A program made the translations under genes and the position numbers. Of a stretch of 64,000 bases of DNA, positions 1 through 11,557 are shown piece by piece (position 1 is the first letter of the stretch; the number at the start of each line of letters is the position of its first letter). Location of the stretch: the NCBI RefSeq assembly GCF_008728515.1, contig NC_044981.1, positions 112,211,702-112,275,701 on the forward strand, read 5' to 3'. Source of the DNA: Papio anubis. Taxonomy: Eukaryota; Chordata; Mammalia; Primates; Cercopithecidae. The notes below the pieces were generated by a model, which had not been told where the DNA came from, did no database searches, and saw nothing but the letters and a program-made list of their open reading frames with translations.

Positions 1-1495
1 GGAATAATCGACCCTACAGACCTTTCTCTTCACAACAATCAAATTTAAATTTGGATAATTAAAATCAAATTTGGTAACCAAAATCAAATCAAATTCAAAC
101 TTTCGCACAAAGCTAACCATGATGTACATAAATCTCAGAGATTAAAAAGTTTAAATAAATGCTATTTGCCTTGTGCATATGATATATTCACATTAATGAA
201 ATACTCATTTTAAATTTTATATTAACATAATTTATACATCTATATCTTAATACACTATATTGTACATAACATGCATATTTTAAACTGTTCATTAAATTTG
301 CATAATGGGGTGTTCAGTCGAGTAAGTTAAAAAATAGCAAGACCAATATTTATTCTTCATACAGAAACTTGGCAGTATTACTTGCACAGAAGGATTTTGT
401 TGATTACAGATGATTTGCAAAGAAAATTCAAGGATCTCTAGTCAAGAATACTTTGATGGCTCTTGGCTCCTATTACTCAAAAGCACTCTATTTCAGTAAC
501 AATGTATCTCATTTGCTCCTAAAATACTATCACTCTGACTTGGGTTACACTTACTGATTTAGTCAGAGAATGGCTGCTCCTTTGAGGAAGTCAGCTCTGA
601 GTGAAGACCTGAACTAACAGAGAGGGGCCATCTTGGGAAGATCTGGGGGGCCTAGGTCACAGCACATGTGCAGAGTCCTGCAGATAAATAAGCAAGGAAG
701 TGGAAGTCCCTGGCACAGAATGACCGGGGTGACTGTGGTGGACCAATACCAGAGGGCTGGGCCCAGTCACCAGGGCCTCATAGGCACAGTAAGGTGACAA
801 CAGAGCATTGCAGTGGAAAGCTCTTGGAGGCTCTGGAGTAGGGCAGCAGCAGCATCTGATTTATGGCTCTGGAAGATTCCTTTGGCCACTGTGGGTCTTA
901 TGAAGATAACAGTGAATCACAGACCAGTTTAAAGCTACGGCAGTACTCCAGGCAAGAGACGCCAGGGGCTTAAGAGTATGTTGATAGAAACCCAAATGAA
1001 AACAAGTGGGTAGATCTGTGACCCATTTAGGAAGCAGAGCCAACAGACCTTGCTGCTGGACTTAGTGTGGGAGTAGGGTGTGGCGGGGAGCGGGGACAGG
1101 AAAGCAGAAAATTCAGGTCACTGTTCCGCATCAACTGGAGGAAAAGATAGTGCCATTTGCTGAGACGTGGGATAACTGGAGGGAAAAACAGCACACTTAC
1201 AGATTTGTGATGAGATGTCAGGATGACAAATATGACTTTGGACCTCAGCTCATGGTTGAAAACATTAACATGGACATCATCGGCATCTAGATCAGTGCCT
1301 TTCAACTTACATACAAAACCAAACCAAAAACAAAAAACAAAAAAAAAATCTATGTGTGAATGTGTGAGCCCTAGAGATACCAGCCTGAAACAAATATTTT
1401 GTGAAAAATAGAACTTATTTTATTCTGAAAAAATAAAAGTCAAGACCAGCAAATGTGTTCCTACCCACAGCTTGTAAACACACAGTGATCTAGAC
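1..1495. other. Unique, partly AT-rich intronic sequence
   Basis: The first 360 bases are AT-rich, with short direct repeats of 'aaatcaaattt' near 40-100. The remainder has ordinary base composition. Short open frames at 861-1305 overlap on both strands and resemble no family I know. No gene or repeat recognised. Confidence 0.5.
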
Positions 1496-1499
1496 CTGG

Positions 1500-1705
1500 A
1501 CTATTCAATACGGTAGCCACTAGCCATATGTGGCTATTTCAATTGAAATTAAATTAAATAAATAAAATTTGAAATTCATATGTTAGTCATGCTAGCCACA
1601 TTTCAAGTCATAGCCACAGATGGCTAGTGGCCACCATGTGGACAATGCCAATAGAGACTCTTTCTATTATCCCAGAAAATTCTGTTGGGATGTACAGATG
1701 CTGCT
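1500..1705. mobile_element. hAT-Charlie-type short DNA transposon remnant
   Basis: The sequence shows imperfect terminal inverted repeats. 'ggtagccactagcc' near 1512 is mirrored by 'ggctagtggcc' near 1621, around an AT-rich core. This matches a common mammalian MITE of the hAT class; I cannot name the exact MER family. A second copy lies at 34112-34312. Confidence 0.6.
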
Positions 1706-2756
1706 GCTTTAAATTATAGGACTAGGTGGGATAACCTTGGAGTTGAGTAGAGTATAAATAGAGAGGAAGATAGGGTCAAAGGCCCTCTAACAAGTGACGT
1801 TTGCTAGAGGAGTTGCAGCCACAAGAGCTAGGGGAAAAAACCCAAGAGAATGTGCTGTTCAGAAGCCAAGAGAGAAAAGTGTTTCTAGCAAAAAGAAGTG
1901 CTCACCTAAGTCAAGTGCAATGAGAAGTTAAGTAAATCAAGGACAGAGACAAATATATTGGATTGGGCAAGAAAGGGTCAGTGTGTCTTAGATGAGACAA
2001 ATTTGAGTAGAATGGTTGGGGAAGAGGCTACAATATTCCCAGTGACTTTTTTTTTTTTTTTTGTAAACAGCTTTATTAAGGTATAATTGAAATGCCATAA
2101 GCTGAACATATTTAAGGCAGACAACCACTGCAAGCATACTATCTGCATGATCAACATCATGGACACATCCAACACTTCCAGAAGTTTCTTCTTCATGCTT
2201 ATGTGCAATCCCCCTCTCCTCCCATTCCCAGGAAAAACTGACCTGTTTTCTGTCACTCCAGATTAGTTTTCCTTCTCCAGAGTTTTACATAAATAGAATC
2301 ATAACACTGTACTTTTTAGTGTGGCTTCTTTCACTCTGCACTATTATTTGGAGATTCAGCTACACTGCTGCATGTGTTAATAGTTCATTTCTTTTTTGTT
2401 GCTGAGTAGCATCCATCATAAAGATGTACCACAATTTATCTATCCACCTGTTGGTAGAAATGCGGGCTGTTTCCAGTTTGGGGCTATTATAAATAAAGTT
2501 ATTTAAAATATTCATGTACAAATCTTTGTATGGAATATGCTTTCATTTCTTTTGTGTAAATATCTCTGAGTGGAATGGCTGAATCACTGATCTATTTATT
2601 TGTCTATGTTTATACCCACACCACATTGTTTTGAAAAGTATGGATTTATTTATAGTAAATCCTGAAATCAGGTAATGTTAGTCTGCCAACTTTGTTGATC
2701 TTTCTCAAAATTGTTTTGGCTATTCTAGGTCCTTTAAATTTCCTGAAGAACTTTAG

Positions 2757-3052
2757 AGCTGGGCGCGGTGGCTCATGCTTGTAATCCCAACACTTTGGGA
2801 GGCCGAGGTGGGTCAATTGCCTAAAGTCAGGAGTTCAAGAACACCTGGACAACATGATGAAACCCTGTCTCTACTAAAAAAAATACAAAAATTAGCCAGG
2901 CATGGGGGCAGGTGCCTGTAATCCCAGCTTCTCAGGAGGCTAAGGCAGGAGAATTGCTTGAACCTGGGAGGCGGAGGTTGCAGTGAGCCACGATTGTGCC
3001 ATTGCACTCCAGCCTGGGTGACAGAGTGAGACTCCATCTCAAAAAAAAAAAG
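2757..3052 (+). mobile_element. AluS
   Basis: Full-length dimeric Alu with both arms, middle A-rich linker near 2880 and A-tail at 3042-3051. Inserted in the reverse L1. Confidence 0.95.
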
Positions 3053-3907
3053 GAATTGTAGAATCAGCTTGTAAATTTCCCTGTTTGGGTTTTGATTGAG
3101 ATTGCCTTAAATCTGTAGATCAATTTGGGGAGAACTGACATCTCAACAATAATGAATCCTCTCACCCATGAACATGATTTATCTCTACTCTCAGTTAAGA
3201 ACTAACTTATCTCAGCAATGGTTTATAATTTTCAGTGTACGAATATTGTTCATCTTTTGTCAGATATCCTCCTATCTAATATTGTTGATGTTATTGTAAA
3301 TATTTTTATTTCCAATTGTTGCTGGTATAGGGAAATACAATAGATTTTCATATATTTATCTTGTATCCTGCAAGCTTGCTGAATTCCTATTAGTTCTAGG
3401 AGATTTTTTGTAGATTCTATTGAATTTTCTACACAGTCGTGTTGTCTATGAATGAAAACAATTTTACTTCTTCTTATTTAGAAGCCCTGTATTTCTTTTT
3501 GGCCTAACTGTACTGGCTAAAAGCTGCAATACTGTGTTGAATAAAAGTGGTGAGAGTGAATACCCTGACCATGTTACCAAACTTAGGGGGCAGCACTCAG
3601 TCTTTCACCGGTAAGTATGTTACCTGTAGGTTTTTTGCAGATATTCTTTACCAAGTTAAGGAGGTTCCCTTCTATTTCTACTGTGCTGAGAGTTTGTATC
3701 AGGAATACAGGCTGGGTTTTCTCTAATGCTTTGCATCTACTGACATGATTAAAGGGGTTTCTCCCCCTCCTAGTTTTTTAATGTGGTGAATTACATTGAT
3801 TTTCTAATGTTAAACTAATCTTGCACTCTTGGGATAAACCCCACTTGATCATGATGGCTTTTTTACATATTGTTGAATTCAATTTGACAGAATTTTCACA
3901 TCCATGT

Positions 3908-4207
3908 TCATGTAAAATACTTGTCTGTACATTTCTTTTCTTGTAATATCTTTATCTTTAGTATCAGGGTATTGCCAGCTTCATAGCATGAGTTGGGAAG
4001 TATTCCTTCCTCTTCAAGTTTCTGGAAGAGTTTATGTAGAGTTGGTAGGATTTCTTTCTTAAATGTCTGGTAAAATTCCCCACTGAAGCCATCTGGGCCT
4101 ATAAGGCTTGTTGTTGCTGTTGTTGTTGTTGTTGTTTTGTTGTTGTTTTGTTTTGTGTTGTGTTTGAGGGGAAGTTTTGTATCAAGTAATTCTCCAGAAG
4201 ACATCAA
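3908..4207 (-). pseudogene. L1 ORF2 reverse-transcriptase fragment
   Basis: The minus strand has a residual open frame whose translation includes 'GPDGFSGEFYQTFKKEILP' and 'EEEGILPNS', typical of the L1 ORF2 reverse-transcriptase region. The amino-terminal part of this frame is low-complexity Thr/Asn sequence from a GTT-repeat at 4106-4160. The fragment is about 100 codons long, against roughly 1,275 for intact L1 ORF2, and is not functional. Confidence 0.8.
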
Positions 4208-5849
4208 CAGAGTGTCCTACGATCCTACGATTCAATTCAATTCTGACCTTTTTTTTTTTTTGAGACAGAGTCTCACTCTGTCATCCAGACTGGAGTGCAA
4301 TAGCATGATCCTGGCTCATTAAAACCTCCGCCTCCCAGGTTCAAATGATTCTTGTGCCTCAGCTTCCCAAGTAGCTAGGACTACAAGCACATGCCACTAT
4401 GCCCAGCTAATTTTTGTATTATTAGTAGAGACAGGGTTTTGCCATGTTGGCTAGGCTGGTCTCAAACTCCTGGCCTCAAGTGATCTGCCTGCCTCAGCCT
4501 CCCAAAGTGCTGGGATTACAGGCATGAGCCACTGTGCCTGGCTGATTCTGACACTGTTTACCTGGAGTTGGAGTTATAGTTAGATGCCACAGGTTAAAGC
4601 ATCAGGCCCACAAGCCTGACTTCAGCTTCAGATGCCAATTCTAGGTCCCAGGTTGTCACCTATACTTCTGGCTGAACAGCTATAAATTGGGGTTCTCATG
4701 ACCCTCTCTGTGGGTACAATAATTTGCTAGAGCAACTCCCAGAACTCAGGGAAACACTTATATTTACTTATTACATTAATAAAGGATGTGATAAAGGATA
4801 CAGATGAACAGCAGATGAAGAGACACACAGGTCAGTGCTTGAGGGAAGGAGCATGGAGCTCTCATGCCCTCTCTGGGCTCCTCTCCTAGCACATACATAT
4901 GTTCAGCAACCCAGTTTTCTGAACCCCATAGTTCTTCAGGGATTTTTATGTGGGCTTTATCATATAGGCATGATCAATTATTAACTCTACCTTCAGCCCC
5001 CTTCCTCTTTTTGGAGGATGGCGGTAGGGTTGAAAGTTCCAAGTTTCTAACTGTAGCTTGGTCTTTCCGGTGACCAGCATCCACTTAGGCGCCCACCAAG
5101 AGGTCCCTCATTAGAACAAAAGAGACTCCTATCACCTAGGAAATTCCAACAGATTAGGAGATCTGGGTCAAGAACTGAGGTCAAAGATGAAATATTAGAA
5201 CAAAAGATGTACATAGCACCTGATTGCTCAGAAATTATAAGAGTTTTAGGAGTTTTGTGCCAAGGACCTGGAGCAGAAGGCGAATATGTATTTCTTATTA
5301 TATTACAATGTTGAGGTAGGAGAATAGGGTCTGGAGGCAGGGAACGTAAGGCTGATTTGCACAAACTGACTAGAAGTGAATCAAAAGGAAAACCTTAACT
5401 TTCCACACTCAGGTAACAAAAATATCAGAGGCTATTCTCTTTGCAACCCTCCCCACTTTCTGCATTGCAGATGAAAAACGGAAGGTACCTCTGATAGGTC
5501 CCCTCCTGCAACCAATCAGACTGGTCACAGGCCTAGTCTTCATCTGCACAGGGGTGTAACTGAAAATTCACTTCAGGCTCTGATTGGCTGCCTTCTGCAA
5601 CCAATCAGACTGGTCTCAGGCCACTACTTCATTTACATAGGGTGTAGCCAAGTAACCAATGGGAAACCTCTAGAGGTTTCTGTAACCAGCACTCCTGAGC
5701 CACTTGCTCCAGCCCACTCCCACTCTGTGGGGTGTACCTTCGTTTCAACAAATCTGTGCTTCCATTGCTTCATTCTTTCATTTCTTTGTGTGTTTTGTCC
5801 AATTCTTTGTTCAAAACGCCAAGAACCTGGACACCCTCCACTGGTAACA
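4159..5849 (+). mobile_element. ERV-type solo LTR (possibly composite), interrupted by an Alu
   Basis: The block splits the reverse L1, which resumes near 5855. Its 3' part (5400-5849) has an LTR promoter look: CCAAT boxes at 5512, 5601 and 5656, an inverted one at 5582-5586, a degenerate polyadenylation signal near 5748, and a terminal '...ggtaaca' at 5849. The 5' part (4546-5390) resembles long mammalian LTR sequence but I cannot name the family. The left edge is approximate. No internal retroviral region follows. Orientation is opposite to PPP1R14C. Confidence 0.55.
4249..4543 (-). mobile_element. AluS/J in reverse orientation
   Basis: T-tail at 4249-4260 followed by reverse-complement Alu ending at 4543. 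It is flanked by the target duplication 'attctgac' (4240-4247 and 4545-4552), so it inserted into the LTR after the LTR had inserted in L1. Confidence 0.93.
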
Positions 5850-6081
5850 ATATCATGCCTATTTCAACTAAGTTGCCAGATTTACTGGCACAAGCTTGTT
5901 CATAGTATCTATAGACTCTGTAGTGATGTTACCTCCCTCATTCCTAATATTAGTAATGTGTCTTCTCTCCTTATTTCCATTTATCATTATGGCTACAAGT
6001 TTATCAATTGTATTGACCTTTTCAAAGAATCGGCTTTTGTTTCACTGATTTTCTTTATTGGTTTTCTTTTTTTCTTCTTCT

Positions 6082-6374
6082 TCTTTTTTTGAGATGGAGT
6101 CTTGCTCTGTTGCCCAGGCTGGAATGCAGTGGCACAATCTCAGCTCACTGCAACCTTCACCTCCCAGGTTCAAGCGATTCTCCTGCCTCAGCCTCATGAG
6201 TAGCTGGTTACAGGCATGCACCACTACGCCCAGCTAATTTTTTATATTTTTGGTAGAGATGGGGTTTCACCATGTTGGCCAGGCTGGTCTCAAACTCCTG
6301 ACCCCAAGTGATCCATCCACCTCAGCCTTCCAAAGTGCTGGGATTACAGGCGTGTAATTACACTGCGCCTGGCC
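6082..6374 (-). mobile_element. AluS in reverse orientation
   Basis: Reverse-complement Alu with T-tail near 6084-6090. Near the 5' end the usual 'gtgagccac' is replaced by 'gtgtaattacac', a small palindromic change at 6353-6364. Confidence 0.93.
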
Positions 6375-6874
6375 TGTTTTTCTGTTTTCTATTTCACTGA
6401 TTTCTGTTTTTTTCCTTTATTATTTCTTTTCTCCACCTTGCTTTGGGTTTAATTTGCTCTTCTTTTCCTGGTTTCTAAGGTGGAAGTTCAGGCCATCGCT
6501 TTGTGACCTTTCCTGATGCAGACATTTACTTCTATATGTTCCCACCACCCCCCAACCCCACCAGGAGCACTAAGCATTGTTTTAGTGGCATCTCACAATT
6601 TTTGATATGATGGGGTTTTATTTTCATTCAGTTTAAAATAGCTTCTAATTTCCCTTTTAATTTCTTCTTTGGAGTGGGTTATTTGGAAATGTGTCATTTA
6701 GTTTCTAAGTATTTGGAGATTTTCCAGATAATCTTTCTGTTACTTATTTCTAATGTAATTCCACTGTAATCAAAGAACACACTTTGTATGGCTTGAATCT
6801 TTTTAAATTTGAAAATTGCTTTCTGTCCCAGAATATGCCTGTCTTCGTAAATGTGCATTTTATTAAAAAGCAGT

Positions 6875-7295
6875 CTGTCTCCAAGCCAATGTTTCACCAC
6901 TACCTTTATACAGCCTCCTCCCATGTAACTTGTACATGCATTGAACATGCTGAAAGGATGAACACGAGTGTTCCCCTGTTGCAGGATATTCAAGTGAAAA
7001 TGATCAGTTATTTAAGGCAATTTTCTAACCACAAAGGACATGATCTTTTGCAATATTCTAAAAAGGGAATCCATTCTTTTTTGAAGTTTCAGTCCCTGGC
7101 TAAAAGGATGGGTGAGGATCAACGAGGAACTCCCTGGTGGATGTGGTTTCTGTGTGGGGATCTGACATTGCTTATGCTCGACTGCCAAAAAAAAAGAAGG
7201 AAATCCTGATTGAAGGCCTCCTCTTTGTGGCCTCTTTACATGTTCCCATATTTAATCCAATGTAGTAGAGGTTTTACAGTTCAAAAATACTGATA
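6875..7295. other. Unclassified intronic sequence
   Basis: The L1 similarity fades near 6870. A 141-codon open frame at 6784-7209 straddles the L1 edge and has no recognisable domain. Nothing else is seen. Confidence 0.4.
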
Positions 7296-7299
7296 TTCT

Positions 7300-7375
7300 A
7301 GTTCATTACAAGTCATTGCCTAAGATCACAAAGCGAATATTTGAATCCAGGCTTCTGGATGCCAACTGACTTTGA
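7300..7375 (-). mobile_element. MIR fragment
   Basis: 'gcctaagatcacaaagcga...tttgaatccaggc' matches the reverse-complement core of MIR (the 'aaggtcacacagc...gattcgaacccagg' block). Confidence 0.55.
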
Positions 7376-8256
7376 TAAATATGTACTGAGCCCATGCTCT
7401 AATCTAAGTAGAGTCTATGCCAGACTCTACTCAAGTGCTGAGATGCAGAGCAGAAGGTGGCACAGGCCCTGCCTTCCAGGAGCTCCAGGCCATCTGGGAA
7501 AGAAGACACAGAACACAGGCCCTGCCACCATATGGCATGAGGTGCAGCTGGGGGTGCACGGGTGCCCTGAGGGCAAAGGACAGCCCCTGTCAGGCCAGTT
7601 CAGGCTCCTCCCACACTGCCTCTCACAGTCAAAGACTGCAGAAGGCAGCCAGAGCTCTGAGAGGCCTCGAAAGACCTCTGTGTTCATTTAAAGGCTACAG
7701 AATCCAGAAATGACTGCTCTGGAAGGTCCAGCTCCCTCCCCTTCCTTCCTCCCTCCCTCCCTCTCTTCTCCTTCCCCCATCACTCCTTCCAAGGAAATTT
7801 TTATTAACTGACTGCCTCTCCACCAGTTTCTAAGATCTGGCCATTCTAGCTTCCTAGCAGTTGAAATACAATTTCAGCTAACTGCCATAATTTTTAAAAG
7901 ACAAACAAACATTTGCCTTGACCTAGCTTTCAAGACAAGTAATATCTATTTTCCACACTGCCTCAGTAGCTTTTGTCCAGATATGTCTCAAAATACTACC
8001 TAAGAGGTCCTGGGTCCACACCTTAGAATCTACCTCTCAGCAGAAGCATTCTGTGGGCTGCTGTGCTCAGCCCTAGGCAGGGACAGAACTGCAGGTGGAC
8101 ACATTGTCACATGTACTGCTTGTGATGAGGCTGGGGCCGTGTCCTGAGGACTATGGATCATATAATGGTGCAAGAAGGAGAGAAACAGAAGAAAAAGGTT
8201 TGCCTTACAAATATAGGAGGACCCTTTGAAACAGATGCCTAAAAAAACCTAATGGA
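7376..8256. other. Unique intronic sequence with a CT-rich tract
   Basis: Moderately GC-rich to 7735. A pyrimidine run of CCTT/CCTC units at 7735-7775 follows, then ordinary sequence. Overlapping open frames at 7341-7713 exist on both strands and resemble no known protein. Confidence 0.5.
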
Positions 8257-8471
8257 GGCCGGGTGCGGTGGCTCAAGCCTGTAATCCCAGCACTTTGGGA
8301 GGCCGAGACGGGCGGATCACGAGGTCAGGAGATCGAGACCATCCTGGTGAACACAGTGAAACCCCGTCTCTACTAAAACTACAAAAAACAAGCCGGGCGG
8401 AGCTTGCAGTGAGCCTGTAGATCCGGCCAGCTGCACTCCGGAGCCTGGGCGACAGAGCAAGACTCCGTCTC

Positions 8472-8499
<28 letters not shown>
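8257..8499 (+). mobile_element. AluYR-like young Alu with an internal deletion
   Basis: The left arm is close to AluY consensus and the right arm contains 'agatccggcc', which I take as a cercopithecoid AluYR signature. About 70 bp are missing between 'gccgggcgg' near 8393 and 'agcttgcagtgag'. This removes most of the right-arm start; the two edges share a short GGCG-type homology. The pure A-tail is 8472-8499. A target duplication 'acctaatgg' is seen on both sides (about 8247 and 8499), consistent with a recent insertion. Confidence 0.9.
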
Positions 8500-8502
<3 letters not shown>

Positions 8503-8574
8503 AATGGGTTTGTTCCTATCAGGAAGGAGTCATCCAATCCACACATACATGGTAAGAAGCAGTGTAGCCACATG

Positions 8575-8810
8575 CCTACGAGAGGGACTCTGGAGTCAGA
8601 TGACTTGGGTTCAAATCCTTCTGCACCACTTAGAGATGAGTCATTTTCTCCATGCTTCAGTTTTCCTCAACTATAAATAGGAGCAATGACAATAAGACCT
8701 CACCTCAAGGATGCTGTAAGGATTAAATGATGAGATGAATTTTTGTATGCTACATGTTTGGAAAAGTGCTTAGATAGTAGTAAGTGCTGTACAAGTGCTT
8801 GATACTGTCA
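8575..8810 (+). mobile_element. MIR
   Basis: MIR core is clear: 'ggactctggagtcagatgac', 'tgggttcaaatcc', the 'tcagttttcctcaactataa' block and 'ctgtaaggattaaatgatg'. The 3' end runs into an ATC microsatellite. Confidence 0.85.
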
Positions 8811-8837
8811 TCATCATTATCATCATCATCATCATCA
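8808..8837. repeat. (ATC)n microsatellite
   Basis: About ten 'cat/atc' triplets with one 'tat' interruption at the 3' end of the MIR. Confidence 0.85.
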
Positions 8838-8890
8838 GACTACACTGACCTTTCCAGTCTACACATTCAAATCAAGAATATGCTACTCTG

Positions 8891-9190
8891 GGCCAGGCAT
8901 GGTGGCTCATGCCTGTAATCCCAGCAGTTTGGGAGGCCAAGGTGGGCAGATCACCTGAGGTTGGGAGTTCGAGACCAGCCTAACCAACATGGTGAAACCC
9001 TGTCTCTACTAAAAATACAAAATTAGCAGGGCATGGTGGCACATGCCTATAATCCCATCTACTCGGGGGGCTGAGGCAGGACAATCACTTGAACCCAGGA
9101 GGTGGAGGTTGCAGTGAGCTGAGATCACACCATTGCACTCTAGCCTGGGCAACAGAGCGAGACTCCGTTTCAAACAAAACAAAACAAAAA
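8891..9190 (+). mobile_element. AluSx with a clear target duplication
   Basis: Full-length Alu with an A-rich 'caaaacaaaac' tail. Direct repeats 'aagaatatgctactctg' before and 'aagaatgtgctactctg' after give a 17-bp target duplication with one mismatch. Confidence 0.95.
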
Positions 9191-9209
9191 AGAATGTGCT
9201 ACTCTGAAC

Positions 9210-10090
9210 ACAGTAAGAAAAATGTAGCGTATTTCCCCCCTGGCCCACCTCTGCCCATTTTCACCATGGGGAAGGTTTGACATTGAAGACAGAGGAGAAG
9301 TATGTTGTGTGACACCAAGTGAGACCACGGGTGCTCAGGCTGGGGCACGGACATCAGGCTGGGTGTAGCACACATGTGTGTCTTCTGAGGAAGCTGTCAG
9401 TGTCCTGCCAGTGTTTCTCCCTCAGTGATTGTCAGTTTTCCCAGCTTAGACAACAGAGGCTCTAACCGCTGAGAAAATCCACAGCAGGCTCTCCGTCCCG
9501 CCTGGCCAAGGACCACAGTCCCTGTAGCTCCTTCCTCAGATTCCTGCCTGGGACCGCTCCTCCCCACAGCCTGAGCAACAGCCCAGGACCAAAATCAGCC
9601 ACTCCAGAGCCACCCAGAATGTGCTACTTCCCCTCTCAAGGGACTACAAAGGAAAGCATATTTATTCTTCACATCATGAAGTGCTCGAATTGCACTTGAA
9701 AACATTCCTTAGGTGGCATTTCCCAACAGCTCCCTCCTGGCTAAATACACACACACACACACACACACACACAGTGGCACCAACCACCTCCCTCCGCTTT
9801 CAGCTCCTCCTCCTCATGCGGGCTCCTCTGAGTCTTTGGATGTGGCCGCTGTCACACTGCAGGTGAAGTTTTGCCCTCCCACTGAAAACAATGAAAAGGT
9901 CCTCTCTTCAGTAAACTCCTGGGCCCCTACCTCTCACCTCAGTCCTGAGCACTATTTTGGTATCTGAGAATGCACCACATGTACCTTTTTAATGCATTCA
10001 CTCACCTGAGACTTTTCTTTCCCATGTGTGTGTATTTCTAGTTTGTTTGGCACAGTACCGTGCTCTCACGGGTACTGAATATATCTGTCA
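9210..10090. other. Unique intronic sequence with a CA microsatellite
   Basis: No gene found. A (CA)n run occupies 9748-9773. The surrounding open frames arise from it and its flanks. Confidence 0.5.
9748..9773. repeat. (CA)n microsatellite
   Basis: About 13 uninterrupted CA dinucleotides. Confidence 0.95.
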
Positions 10091-10094
10091 GGGA

Positions 10095-10270
10095 TTCAGA
10101 TACAGCACATACTTACCAGGCACCTTTCATGTGACAGCCACTCTCTTTATTTTCACATACTGTCTCATTTGATCATTACAAGTATTATAAACCAGGCTCA
10201 GAAGGGTTTAGAGGTTTGTCTGAGGTCACACAGCAGCTCAATGGTCAGACCAAGATTCAAACCGTAGGTT
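10095..10270 (-). mobile_element. MIR
   Basis: Reverse MIR: 'ccaggcacctttcatgtgac', 'tctcatttgatcattac' and 'gaggtcacacagcagctc...gattcaaaccg' in the expected order. Confidence 0.75.
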
Positions 10271-10635
10271 AATATAAAGGCCAAAGGGACCTGGGATCAG
10301 CGCCCTGGGGTGGAGGGCACAATTCCCTTTGCACCATGCTGCCTGGGGTAAATAGTCTTTATTATTAAGCAACTGGGTTAGGTAATTGTAGTCTAATTAC
10401 AAACTAAACTAAAATGACCGAAAATGTGTTATGATAAACACAGCAATCCTTCATTTTCCAGCATTGGAGGAGGGACGAAAGATGTGCAAAGGTCAGTGTC
10501 CACAGCTAGACTGGAAATTCTCCCCTGAGTACGATGAACCTTTTCCTCCAGTTCTGCCCACAGCCTCTTCCCAAGGGGACAATAAAAATCTCCAGATCCC
10601 TCAGCAGTTCCCTTCTATTCTAGCTGTCTTATAAA

Positions 10636-10722
10636 TCAGAAAAGAAGAAGAAAAAAATGAGGCAAAGCAGGGAAAAAAAGAAGAAAGAAGGAGGGGAAGG
10701 AGGAAAGGGAGAGAGGGAGTGG
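10636..10722. repeat. Purine-rich (GA/GAA) tract
   Basis: Almost uninterrupted A/G on the plus strand for about 85 bases. Confidence 0.8.
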
Positions 10723-10998
10723 AATGCTGACTTTTCTGCCCACTGAAATTCTACCCAGACAGCCCCCAGAATCATCAAGGCTCTCCTCATTGGCACGTCC
10801 GGTGTGCCCCGCCAGGTCCCTTGACACTGCTAAGGACCCCTTTCTTTCCTTTTGTCTTTAAGTTATCAACTTCATTGAGGAGTAAGTTAAGAACAATAAA
10901 CTCCATCTATTTAAAGTGTATCACTGAGGAGTGGGGATGATTGGTTATACCCAGGAAATCACCATCACTATCAAGATGCAGCACATTCCCTCCCTCCA

Positions 10999-11300
10999 GC
11001 TGGGTGCAGTGCCTCACACCTGCAATCCCAGAATTTTGGGAGGCTAAGGCAGAAGGATCACTTGAGGCCAGGAATTCAAGACCAGCCTGGGTAATAAAGC
11101 GAGATCCCATCTCTACGAAAAATTTAAAACATTGGCCTGGTGTGGTGGTGTGCACCTATAGTCCTAGCTACTCAGGAGACTGAGGCAGGAGGATCATTTG
11201 AGCCCCAAAATTTCGAGGCTGCAGTGAGCTACGATTGTGTCCCTGCACTCCAGCTGGACAACAAAATGAGATCCTGCCTATTAAAACACAACAAAGAAAA
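10999..11300 (+). mobile_element. AluJ
   Basis: Diverged full-length Alu with the J-type 'gatcacttgaggccagg' and 'gaggctgcagtgagctacgattg' blocks. The tail is degenerate. Confidence 0.92.
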
Positions 11301-11391
11301 AACATTTCCATCACCACCAAAGATGTCTTATTCCCCTTTAGAGGTCATCTGGTCCCAAACCCAGTTATCTGTCACTATAAATTAGTTTGCA

Positions 11392-11460
11392 TTTTACGTA
11401 AATGAAATTCCGTAATGAAATTTCATTTATGTAAATGAAATTTTACGTAAATGAAATTCC
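11392..11460. repeat. Local direct duplication inside L1
   Basis: The 20-mer 'ttttacgtaaatgaaattcc' occurs exactly at 11392-11411 and 11441-11460. A variant and the palindrome 'atgaaatttcat' lie between. Confidence 0.9.
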
Positions 11461-11557
11461 TCTTATGTAGTCTTTTTACTTTCACTCTATTTCTTTCACT
11501 CTATTTCTGAGATTCACCAATACTAGATACTATTGTGTGCATCCATAGTTTGATTCC

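Larger units (their letters stand above)
2047..6870 (-). mobile_element. Old L1 (L1M-type) in reverse orientation, broken by later insertions
   Basis: Reading the minus strand, the element runs from ORF2 (near 6870) to its 3'UTR and A-tail (T-run at 2047-2062). Segments are 2047-2756, 3053 to about 4158, about 5855-6081 and 6375-6870. They are separated by an Alu (2757-3052), an LTR that itself holds an Alu (4159-5849), and another Alu (6082-6374). Recognisable landmarks include the 3'UTR start 'tttattaaggtataattg' near 2071 and the ORF2 stretch at 3340-4110. It lies in the same orientation as PPP1R14C. Many stops and indels show it is long dead. Confidence 0.85.

Noticed and set aside
1..900. 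3'UTR of PPP1R14C at the left edge
   Set aside because: AT-rich, but no upstream terminal coding exon and no clear polyadenylation signal on the minus strand were found.
861..1305. Overlapping short frames on both strands near 1.1 kb
   Set aside because: No domain, no splice-site support and mutual overlap. Random open frames are expected at this length.
3908..4207. Functional reverse transcriptase
   Set aside because: Only a fragment of L1 ORF2 in a heavily mutated element.
6784..7209. 141-codon plus-strand frame
   Set aside because: Begins in reverse-oriented L1 sequence and has no recognisable domain.
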